Assembly (NCBI GenBank): GCA_900155495.1
Contig: FTLJ01000096.1
Span: forward strand, 37,093 to 101,092
Origin: Porogramme epimiltina
Lineage: Eukaryota; Basidiomycota; Agaricomycetes; Polyporales; Polyporaceae
DNA length: 64,000 bases
Direction: 5' to 3'
Positions 47,448 through 57,769 of this stretch are shown in pieces. Both the position numbers and the translations under genes were made by a program. The notes under the pieces were generated by a model. The model saw nothing but the letters and a program-made list of their open reading frames with translations, had not been told where the DNA came from and searched no databases. Every line of letters starts with the position of its first letter. The stretch's first letter is position 1.

Positions 47448-48658
47448 GCACGTCACACCCCATCCCTCCATCTTCTATCCCTCAATCACGCAGGTGAAAT
47501 TGTATCATACCCTCCGTTATGCGCCGGACTTGGGGCGCGAGGAGCTGCATGTATTTATACCAAGTTCTTGTTTTCGTTCTTGTTTTCCACGAAAGGACAT
47601 GTATTTTATCAATACACCTTAATTCGAAATGCCTTGTATCATTCGTAGGAGCGAGCCTGTGACTCAATTGGGTGGCGGGGTCGAACTGCTGGTCGATGTT
47701 GTCCCTGTCACGTGATGTGTAAACCAACCATGTTCGAGTTTCCCTCCGATCTGTCGACCTCGCGCTGTACTCCCGCCATGTCTTTCACAATCACTAGTGC
47801 TTCTAAAACCCATCTATAATGAACGCACGTGGCTCATTGCTTTGACAATCCCCCGGGGTCTCCAAGGTATCACCTTCCATTATCAAAAAACGACCCGGCT
47901 GGGCAAGGGAAGTTCGGGTATGATAAATACTCAAGGCGGCAACGCCTCTCAGGTGGCCCACCCATCATCGGCAGTGAGGTGTGTCCCTGATTCCGCGCCT
48001 CCCTTGTTCTTGTCAAGGATGAGCGCTGAGCCGTTTGCTAGAATAGCCTTTATATAGACTTGATTCGAGAGATCATCATGATCACGTATTTACATCCACA
48101 GTGCAACACAACCGAGGAATAAGACATTCTCACATACCAAGTACGTATTGGCTCCCAAGCATCGTTTATGCATTGGCTCATATTCCGAGTATCTCGCCCT
48201 TTAGATGGAAAGCTGCGGGGATCCGGACGGATCGGAGCCACACCCTTACCACCGTCAATCAGCGCCCTAGGACACGTTCGCCTCGTTTTCTCGGATAGAA
48301 GCGTCCAGAGGGGCGGAGGCGCCGGCGCCCTATGAAGAATCGCGTGAGCGCGAGTAGAGCGAAGGATACGAAGACAGATGTACAGGTTCGGGTGCAAATT
48401 GCACAGCACTTACCAGTGAGGTATTTGTTTTCTAACTTCCCTGAGTGATGCTTGCGTTTACAACGGGAACGTACGCCTACACAGGTAGTAGGGAATAAAC
48501 TTTAGAAGGCGGTCTTATTCGTGATCCAGGCTGTCCCGTGGGAATCTACCACCAGGGGGCGATCCACTCAGCAATACGGTGGTGTTATACCCTCATCTAC
48601 CTTGTCGTCTGCACCCGCTGTCTACCTCCGTCCCCCCTCCTCATCCTTCCTGCGAGAT
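47448..48658. other. Intergenic, sugar porter to F-box gene
   Basis: No gene is recognised. The F-box gene frame is open from 48521 but has no ATG before 48659, so an upstream exon is possible. Confidence 0.4.
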
Positions 48659-51137
48659 ATGTGGCGCCCACGTCTCGACGATCAAATTGGCCTCCGCGTC
48701 ATCGACCAGCTTGGAGCCGAGGGAGACTTTACCACACCCCACGAGCACGCTCACCAACTACGAGCACTCAGCGCGTGCGCCACCGTCTGCAAAGCGTGGC
48801 TAGAACGCAGCCGCGTCCACCTATATAGGACCATACACATTCGGGACCTCGACGATCTCGACGTCCTCAGTCATGCGTTCGGTCAAACACCATCCCTCCT
48901 GAGTCTGGTAGAGGCTGTGCATGTCAGGGCCGAGGAACTCAGCGCGGATGAATGGCCGGCACTCGATCTCGCGACCAACATGATCACACAGCTGCCCAAT
49001 CTGCGCGCATGGCACTACCAAGGGTTTTCCGGCGCGTCGAGTCTCACGATCTCCGATGATATCCTCGAACGTTTTCGTACCGCGCCGTCTTTACAAGCCT
49101 TGAGCTTGCATGACGTCAAGTTCAACGACCCGATCGACGCAGTCCGCCTCCTTTCAGCGTTTCCCTCTCTCACGGAATTCAGGTGCACAGGGGATGTTGA
49201 ACTGGGGTACCAGTCCTTTGATGGTCTGGTCGACATCGTAGGGGGGGAAAGATGGCTGGTGAGCCTGCGACACCTCGAGGACAACCTCAAGCTGACCACT
49301 CTTGACGTAAGCTACCGAGTTCATGATCCATTTTTCCCTCGCAAAGGAATTAAACTGGGTATTTGTAGGTCACTATCGCTCCCCTGAACGCCTTAGTCAC
49401 CAAGAACGTGTGCGAACTAAGCTCGAACACACTCAATCGTCTCACTATCCATATTGTCGGGTTGGAAGATCATGGTAAGTGTTTTTAATCTTCCATTGGG
49501 CACGTCGTGAAGTATAATCAATCCAGAGTTAATATCTCCCGACTTGTCTTCGTTTACTTCGCTCAAATCGCTTGTTGTGAAGGTCGAGACGGCAGATGCT
49601 CTCCGAGGTGCAGCGTCGTTCTTTGCTAGCAACCCGGAGCCCCCATCGCATCTTCAATCTCTCCAGCTCATCGTTCTTGGATTAGACGAAGTAGCGATCA
49701 GGACACGCTTGATTGAAGAATCAGCAATACGAGAAGACTGCGAACGGATACAGAAGATCCTGTCTTCTCCATCATATCAAGCTCTCCCAGACATTCGATT
49801 TCTCGCTCCAAAGGTCAAAATGAACTTTATCCCTCTTGTCGATGCGACTCTTCGGCGCGCATTTCCAGTATTGGACGAGCTAGGTGATCTCCATATCGTG
49901 TTTCCAGCAGGTGAGCGGCTCTATACTTTCCCGGCCTCCCGCACTAACATCATGTTTAGCGAATGGTATCCCAAAGTGGGGGCATGCTGGATCTGTTGAA
50001 CACCTCGCAATCTCTCCAAATGGATCTCGAGTGGCGAGTGTGGGAGGCGCCGACGACCAGATGATCATTCTCTGGGATGTGCGCTCACGAAACCTTGTCC
50101 GCCAATGGCGGTGGCCTATTGACAGCCCCTACCTCTCTTTCTCTCCCGACGGGTCGCAGCTGTTCTCAGCCGGAAATGGCGACGGGTCGATCAACGTCTG
50201 GGATTATACGTCTGGGAATCTCGTCACTACACTCCAGCCGCCGGCCGCTGCGATCAGTTCCACCTCTACTCCACTCACCATCTCCGACGAGAATGAGGAA
50301 ACAAGCGACGCAGACCCTGCGCCAAGTATGGATGAATCTGTGGATATCGCACGTTCCTGCTGTGCCATAGCTTGGAGCACATCCACCCTTGCATCCGCAG
50401 ACCGCAGTGGCAATGTTTGTCTCTGGGACGTCCACAACTATCTCCCACAACATACCCTCACCACGGACTCTTCCCCGGCCGCATCGGACCTTCACCTCTC
50501 CAAGATTCTGTTCTCGCCAGACGGGCGCTGGCTCGTGGGGCTATTCGGCTACTCGCCCGGCTTCGGTTTCGTCTGGGAGGTCGCCACCGGCTCTCTACAC
50601 ATGACATTTGGAGACACAGGGACATCCGCGGAACGCCTTGTGGCCAAAGCGATCGCGTTCGACGCGCGAGACAACACCGTCGTCGCGGTCGGTCGCTCTG
50701 GAACGGTTCTGCGCTGGAGTGTCGAAACGAAGGAGCTAGTGAGCCGCATAACTCTCGACGAGTCTTCGGGGATCAGAATTGCCGTTCTGTCGAGCGATGG
50801 AGGCCTCGTTTGTTGGACAAGCAGGGCAAGAAGGGAAATACTCGCAATTTCAAGCGTGGGAGGCGAAGTCAGTCGGCATATGCACCGCGGAGAGATTAGT
50901 CGCATCTCTCTCTCCGCGCCTTCCGAGGAATACGTTGTGGTATCTTCAAACGAATGCGCGACGAGGATATGGAGGGTGAAAGATCGACAGCTTGTCCTTT
51001 CCGACGGTCGTCCAGGAAACGTTTTCTCGGTGGTGGATGGCGCCTTGTCGGAAAATGAGCAGATTTATGTTACTGGTACCTCACACGGGACGATCAGAAT
51101 CACAACGATGTGCGAACAGCTAGTAAACGAGTGCTAG
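48659..51137 (+). CDS. F-box-like protein with C-terminal WD40 repeats
   Basis: Four exons (48659-49306, 49369-49474, 49527-49910, 49960-51137) give 771 residues with every phase matching. The N-terminal part has an F-box-like pattern: LRALSACATVCKAWLERSRVHLYRTIHI, as in many agaricomycete F-box proteins, followed by leucine-rich stretches (LPNLRAWHY, SLQALSLHDV, LTEFRCTG). From about residue 390 come WD40 repeats: VEHLAISPNGSRVASVG..DQMIILWDV, PYLSFSPDGSQLFSAGNGDGSINVWDY, IAWSTSTLASADRSGNVCLWDV, ILFSPDGRWLVG..GFVWEV, and further weaker ones up to ATRIWRV. Likely a substrate receptor of an SCF ubiquitin ligase, with the propeller binding a target; that is family inference. The splice joining both halves (FPAA|NGIPKWGHAG) supports one gene rather than two. 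Confidence 0.83.
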
Positions 51138-51302
51138 ATACGTAGGTCGTTACAAAGGGGAATGGAAACACTGTCGCTTTGTTGGGACGACTGTCTCGGT
51201 TCTGGCGCAGCACGTTAATTGAGTACGATGTCATAAGATACATTTCCTTATACTATACACCATCAAGGGACAAGGTAGTTTCTATTTGACGCAGTGTTAT
51301 AG

Positions 51303-52684
51303 CTACCTAATATCCACACATCTCTCGAGTACTTCCTCGACATAATCCGCCATTATCCGCATCCCTTCTTTTGAAGGATGTCTACCCCGGGTGTTGGTCA
51401 GCACAAACATCCTTCGAAAATGAGCGATACTCACGACGGTATGTAGTAAAAGTAATGATCCGGATCATCGCACATCCCTTCCGTGGAGCAAAACTCAATC
51501 GAACAATTGGTGATGCACGCGTCAGTGCTCCTGTATCCAAATGCCTCATATCCTGGGTCTGGACCCAGAACTCCGTCCCAGATCCTGCTCACCGCTGCAA
51601 ATGCGACATCGAGCTTTGGACCATCTTGTCGGCCGTCACCGGTTGAGTTGTGGCCGAGGTGGAGAGCGTTTAGTCCAGAAAAAACGGTCTGAACGAACGC
51701 GTCGCCCGCAGAGGAGTGCACACCGAGGCCGTAGTCGTCGACGATGAGGAAGGTGCGGGCGTGGGTCGGCGGACTAGCAAGGATGCGGATTTGGGAGAGG
51801 ATGACTTGTGCAGCGGCCTGGAGATTCTCTTCCCCGTCAACTGGAATAGAGAATCGGAAGGGTTCATGACAGCGAAAGGACGTTGAGGTATGGAAACATA
51901 CCTCTCGAGTCCCCGAAATCGCTGGGGCCAGGGCCACACGTTGAGTAAAGAACGACCAGATAGGGGTTTATGACGTACTTGATACCGAAGAATATCGCAA
52001 AAAGCGTTGTAGATGGGTCGAGGCCATTAGATTGCCCAAGGAAAGTCTTCACTAGCACGAAATGAACAGTTGGTATGGGAGGAGGGGAGGGGGAGCGTAT
52101 GTGCTCACTTTGTCCAAGAAAATCGACCTTCTTGAAGTTGCTCGGCCATAGGCTTAGATCCGTGCACGCGCCGGATTGCTGAGAGCATTTGGCTTCAAAG
52201 TCGGACACGTACTTCGTTGACAACCATACTCACTGCGTAGTCCATAAGCGTAGCCCCTGCATCCTCCGCTATGTGCTCTATCCAAACTTTCCCATTCGTG
52301 GACCTCCCACCTGCCTCTGCATCCGGCGGAACAACGACTGGAAGCGCAAGTGGACCTCCATCGTCACGTCCCCCGTCTGTGTAGGAGTCCTGGCTGTGCG
52401 TGGGTTGAATGTGGCAAAGACAGGGCAGCAAGACGTACGCCAAACGCGACGATATCCTTGATATCCTTGAGATTTACGCCAGCATTGACGTCTGAAACTG
52501 ACCCTGATAGTGTTCCACAAACAGGGGAGACCGCGAGGTGGATTCCGTTGTTGTCGCTGCGTTGGTTTAGAAAAACGTGCTGCTGAGCGTGTTGCCCTTG
52601 AGGGAAATCTAGAGAATGGGTTCGCGTGATACACAACGCCAGTAGAAGCAAGCAGACGGAAAGGTAGAAATCGAATGCTGTCAT
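51303..52684 (-). CDS. CE16-like SGNH/GDSL acetylesterase 1, secreted
   Basis: A serine esterase of the SGNH hydrolase fold, resembling carbohydrate esterase family 16, which removes acetyl groups from short xylo- or other oligosaccharides. The ATG at 52682-52684 opens a signal peptide (FYLSVCLLLLALC...). Block I is split by an intron: IVAFG|DSYTDGG, the nucleophile Ser lying in the first codons of exon 2. GGRSTNGKVWIEHIAED and TLMDYA follow; later LFAIFFGIKYVINP, then QFLGQ-type segments. The final catalytic Asp/His block is also spliced: DDPDHYFYYIPS|HPSKEGMRIMADY, giving the stop at 51303-51305; without that intron the frame stops at 51431 and lacks the His. Paralog of the gene at 59714; about seven exons. 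Confidence 0.82.
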
Positions 52685-53069
52685 GGATCGTTGCGGAAGA
52701 CACAAGTCTAGTAGGCCGGAGACGAGATGTAGAGAAGGCTAGGGTGCCGGCCCGGGGCAAGTACACTGGCGCCAATCGTCCGCCAGCTGCGAACTACTAG
52801 GGGACGGTGCCGCTGTATGATCATCGTGTATAGATACAAAGCCCAGTGAGGGTGGGGGGTAAAATGGATAGATGTGGATCGCGAAATTGTAGTCTAGCTT
52901 CATACATAGGAACAGAACAAGGACAGGTCGGTAGAAACATTATGTAATATTAATACCATGACTCATTCTAACAACTTGACTAGAAGGATACCATATTATG
53001 ACTAATACTACCGTAGCAACGACACCAGACAGTCCGACAGTACATGCTCCCAGAAGTCATGGTCCTAGT
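52685..53069. other. Intergenic, esterase 1 to deaminase-like gene
   Basis: AT-rich promoter/terminator region with no recognised element. Confidence 0.4.
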
Positions 53070-55270
53070 TCATCGACACCGACTCTTGAGCCTCAAAGCA
53101 ATTCCTGGTAGCCAAACATCGTCGTCTGAAGAGTCGGCCCATTCTGGGCTATCCTTTACCCTCTGCCGGACAACCTGATTAGCAACAATCTCGACCTCCT
53201 TTCTTAGTCGTCCTGCGAGTGCCACCAACGTCTCGGTCGGAATGCCAAATGCCGGAGGGTCCCATGGAAAGACACGACGGTGGTCATAAGTTTCCCGAAG
53301 AAGAATATCTGAGTGATGCGTTCCAGTCATCAGCAACGCGTGTGAAAACTCATAGTAACATCAGCTGTACTTGTGCCCATTGTGTCTTGAAGACAATCCT
53401 TGAGAAGATAGCATATATGGCAGCACTCCTTGTTTGTGCCTATCGGCAACGGATCCGTCACCTGAAGATCAAGTATCATAAGTCAGAATTTGAAGCCGAT
53501 CGAGGATTTGGAACAAAACATACCTTCAGTGCATCACGCATCCCAGGGGAAAGGGAACAGCTCGGTTCCTTAGAGTACTCATACAACGCCATGCACCCAG
53601 CTTCGGTATGCACCGGGAAGTGAGGCGGAAGGATGTCCGAGAAATTCTCGTCGACCCAAGAGTGCCAATGCTCGTCACCGTGCACATCTTTTAAGATGCG
53701 TTTTCCCGAGTCTGCGACATCTCTTTGTGCTATCTCTGACTGATCTTGTAGGCGAACAAGGTAAAGGTTCAGTTCAGCACCTGTAGCTCCTTCGACTCGG
53801 TTATTGTAGATGCGGCGGAGGGCAGCGATGATGTAGAACGTGGCCTCGTGCCACGCGAAGATGGAACGAAAATACCGGAGCAAATGCTCGCCGGCAGATT
53901 CCACAGAGGTTTGCTGCGCATCTGCGACACGGTCGCCGTCAGAACATCTAAAACCACACAAGACCGGCTGCCTGCATACCGCGTATCTCATCTGCTTCTG
54001 CCTTCAGGTCCTCTTGCGCAGATTCGTCCGAATCGCAGCCTTCGTGCCGTATTTCTGCCTCCTCTAATCCCTGCATCTTCCGATGCATATGGTGTACGCC
54101 TATAACGGATATTAAGTACAACGTAACAAGTTTGTGCTTATGAGCAGCAGCAATTAGGAAATAGTAGATACTCGCCAGAGGTGTTTGACTCAGTGCAAGT
54201 TGATAACGCTTGGTTCGGTTTGGGAGAGCCTACAGTGGAAAGTGGGCGACGATCACGGGGATATCAGGATAATCACCTACGTTGAGTGAGGAGTGCCAAA
54301 AATTGACCAGAAGTGATGATTTTTTGGATCGCGTCGACCCTAAGCAGATTGCTGACAGCCTGAAGTATTTCGGCGCACTGATTGATATGTTGCAAAGTCG
54401 AGACATCCCGGGGCACCGTCTTCTTAAGTCCATCGACAGCGTTGACGCATTGCTCGACCTTCGACAATAGCATCCCGAGACAACGAATCCACATTGGAAA
54501 ATTGTCCTGGTTGATATCCATAGAGGTACGTCCGTGACACTGCAAGCCGCCGTATTCTTCAAGGGAAGGCTCTCCGTCGACCGGGATAGAGAACGTCTCA
54601 ACCTGAATGGCGCTCTGAGTCTCAGGGTTGGGATACCAATCCTTCATAATGGCCCAGGGAGCTTCCGTCCAAATATGCTGATGGCGTTGAACACGGCGAA
54701 AGAAGCTTCGGTGACACTGCAGGAGAACCCAGGTGATAAAGGGCCCTATGACTTCCGTGTTTCCGTTGGGGAGAGAGGCGATGTGTCGGAGTGCGGCAAG
54801 AAGGTCGGCGACATAGTCACGTAAGTCGATAGGCCTATCGAGATTTCTAACACAAACCATGAGGTCAGGCATGGTTACGAGACTGAGTGGAGATAAATGA
54901 CGTACGGAGGCAGGTTATCCAAAACCTCTTCTGTGAAGTTCGCCGCGGGCAGGATGTGGATATCATCGAAGGCCTCATTGAGCGGAGAGTCAGGCTTATC
55001 AGACTTGGAGGAGACGACGACAGTCACGTCAGCGGTGCCAGGTCCAATATGGCCTGTAGCCGCCATGCCAGAGCAAATAGGTCGACCGGTGTGAAGGAGG
55101 GTACATAGATGGTTCAGAACAATGAGTGAGACCTTCTTTCTCCGCCGAGGTCGTACTTCGTCGCCCGCTGCTTGTTTGTCATAGGCAGCCTTAGAGATTG
55201 GGTGGTGGCTCAGGAGGGCGCTGAAGATACGTATCGCTGCGACAACCTCCGATCGCTTTGAAGCGGACAT
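53070..55270 (-). CDS. Deaminase-like protein (OTT_1508-type), multi-exon
   Basis: The ATG at 55268-55270 starts MSASKRSEVVAAIRIFSALL. A large middle exon (about 54830-54273) encodes a helical segment without named domain (DLRDYVADLLAALRHIAS, QDNFPMWIRCLGMLL). The 3' exons carry a zinc-deaminase-like arrangement: PVHTEAGCMALYEYSKE (HxE) followed after an intron by PIGTNKECCHICYLLKD (CxxC), then VFPWDPPAFGIPTETL. Agaricomycete proteins of this layout are usually annotated as OTT_1508-like deaminases; catalysis is unproven and toxin or housekeeping roles are both conjecture. The stop at 53070-53072 and several joins (near 54270-53995 and 53340) are uncertain, and an upstream start is possible. 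It lies between esterase 1 and S11 on the same strand. Confidence 0.55.
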
Positions 55271-55525
55271 GGTGGATTCCGCGTTCGCGTTGAGTGAGGA
55301 TCAGGGAGGAGTCGGGCCACAGCTCGACCGAGTCAATTTCAAAACGAAACCCTAACCCAGTGCTGCCGCGTCGCGTCGGCGACTTCCCCTGAATCAGAGA
55401 CTGCCATTGAACTTCTGTGTCAGTTACCAGCCACCTTGCTGATACTCTCTTGTACGCCAGCACTCTGTATCCACTACCTCATTGACGAAAGGGGGGCATA
55501 TTGGGGTATACGTACAAGACAAACA

Positions 55526-57005
55526 TCACCAATTGTCCTGATACGGGGGCGGGAGCGTGCCAGTTTGCGAGACGGTGTCGTCCGATGGACTGCCCAGCCG
55601 ACCGGCGCCGCCTGCTAGTCGAAAGCCCCCATCTACAGAAACTCTCCTCTCCGGACATGACGCCTCCTGCGTGATCGAAAGGCAAGTATTGCTTTGCACC
55701 AGTTGGCTCGTCTCATACTCTGGAGATTCCGTGAGAGAACCCCAAGAACGCTGCTCCGGGAGGCCCGAGTCTGACGCTCCAGACTCCTTCAGTTCGTCAC
55801 GCAGGGAAAAGTTGGTCCCTCTGGGATCAACCTCTTCTAAATGCGATTGTTCTGAAGAGGTGGTCACAATAGACCCTCTGGTAGCGGTTTCCACTATGAT
55901 AGACAGCACGAAAACATCAGTACTGAGCCTTGTCAGAGACGAAGTCAAAGTTACAAAACACACCCGATACTTGATCTACTTCTTTTGAGCATGCAGGGGC
56001 GCCTTTTACGCGTCCTCGCCGTCTAAAGAACCAAATTCCTAGAGCGAGACCGATGGCGCCAAAGGCCACTCCCCCGACAGCCATTCCTACAGCCGCTTCT
56101 ACACTGGAGACATTGGACCCGCGCGCAGTAACAGTCTCAGTTGCGGGTCTCGCAGAGGCCGTCATTGTAAATGTTGCGATAGATCTTCCAGTAGCATCGG
56201 AATGATTGTAAGGAGAAGATGAGCTTGAGCCGCTTGACCCGTTACTATTTGTAGATGATTCGCCCACTGCGATCAGGACGTCGATCCGTAGTCAGCCTAC
56301 GAATAACGCACGATAGGGCCGTGACGCCACTCACCTGAGATAGAGCTCGTGCTCGTCTGCACTGACGACTTGGAGGGTTCTGATGACGGGGTAACACCGA
56401 CAGATGGTGTATCAGCCCCTACGGGAATGCTCCCAGGGAGCGCCGGGTTAGATGCGGTAGAAGCCGATTGAGTTTGGCTCATGGTCAACGTTGCGGACGT
56501 TGTGAGGAGACTTTGGATCCCGAACTGAAACCCGTCGACGCCAATTATCCTCCCGTAGTTGATGATTTTGAGCGTATGCTGACCGGGAGATAGGTCGTCT
56601 TGAGAGTAAAAGAGGGCTGACGGGGGCATATCTTCCAAATTCCATGTCTCTTCAAATACGAAGCCTTCGGTGTTCTGGTTGTACACAGATTGGCTCGCGC
56701 CGTCCATCACAAGTGTCACATTATCGTCATTTGAGGCGTTTCTTGCCAACCACCATCCATACACCTTGACAGAGACCCCTGCACTGTGAGTCAGTAATCG
56801 AACATTGCAGTCAAGACAGCACCAAAGACATACCCTGGAAGGATACCGACGCCGCATTTGCGAACTCCTCAGTGAATGTCATTGTTTGCATGTACCCATT
56901 CGTCACTATGTGGTCAGTACCCCATGCACGGTTCGAGGCGGTGAATTGCGTATCCCCGTCATCTTGGCATTGTACAGCAGTCTGGTTGCACGACACTTCA
57001 TCCAT
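55526..57005 (-). CDS. S11: PY-motif single-pass membrane protein, type B ectodomain
   Basis: Exon 1 (57005-56834) begins MDEVSCNQTAVQCQDDGD and ends VSFQG at the conserved phase-1 intron. Exon 2 reads GVSVKVYGWWLARNASNDD and closes with ALFYSQDDLSPGQHTLKIIN and VDGFQFGIQS. A long Ser/Thr stalk with an intron near 56335 leads to the helix GMAVGGVAFGAIGLALGIWFF and RRRGRVK. The tail contains VDGGFRLAGGAG and ends TLPPPYQDNW, a PPxY ligand, at the stop 55526-55528. The exact position of the post-helix intron near 55930-55985 was not settled, since simple GT/AG choices do not give the tail frame. Exon 1 has the same length (172 nt) as in S12. Confidence 0.77.
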
Positions 57006-57113
57006 GGGAAGAACCTCTGTCAGGCTGGGAAGGATGATTAGAGTGGTACTAGGAGGAGGGGGTGTGGCTAGTCCCAATACCAGGACACGGTTTTCCGGAG
57101 GGTAGAAGAGTAC

Positions 57114-57120
57114 TATATAA
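57114..57120 (-). promoter_or_regulatory. TATA element of S11
   Basis: TTATATA on the minus strand lies about 109 nt before the ATG at 57005. Confidence 0.4.
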
Positions 57121-57402
57121 GTCTTTTGGGGGTTTAATCAGATGCACCATTAGGCACCAGTGCAGGAAGTATTCTCAGGCTCCTTGCCGGTGATTCGTGC
57201 ATCGCACCATTATAACCACTAATGGAAATAAAGACACATACGATGAACATTCAAGATCGCAGGGCAAGGAGAAAAGATGAACGAAGCAACGACACCAACA
57301 AGATAGCTAACCGAGAAGTTTGTCTAGGGGATCTGGAAGGGAGCAGAAGCTATGGCCCACGTGATAAGAAACCCTCAGGCTTCTTACCGCCGTCACGCCG
57401 AC

Positions 57403-57428
57403 GTATTGGCAACCTCAGTTGCCAATAC
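57403..57428. repeat. Perfect 11-bp inverted repeat with two CCAAT boxes
   Basis: GTATTGGCAAC (57403-57413), loop CTCA, GTTGCCAATAC (57418-57428). Each arm holds a CCAAT pentamer, in opposite orientations. It sits about 285 bp upstream of the S11 TATA element. Confidence 0.6.
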
Positions 57429-57769
57429 ACTCAGATCCATGAGGCAAACATCAAAGCTACCAAGCTCGTCATCATCTGAGACAACACAATGAGGGCATGT
57501 ACGACACCAGCCCGGACGAGCCAATCTTGCAGAGTCTAACTTTGCACATTCTCCCCGTTGAGAAACGAGAACAAGGAAAAGAAGAGATCATCTGCTCCTA
57601 GAACGGTCCATCATCGAAGACCTGCGCCGTTCATACAGAGTTCGCTCTCGATGAAGCTACACAAAAGGCACATCAACATGGCACATGGGACGTAGTCTCT
57701 TCAGCGCTCGCTAAATCTGACCAGAATGACAAAACTAAGCTCCAAAGCCCGACTGAGAAAAGTAGAGCA

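Larger units (their letters stand above)
57006..57769. other. Intergenic, S11 to S12
   Basis: Contains the S11 TATA element, an 11-bp hairpin with CCAAT boxes in both arms, and the 3' flank of S12. The open frame at 57222-57479 has no domain. Confidence 0.45.
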
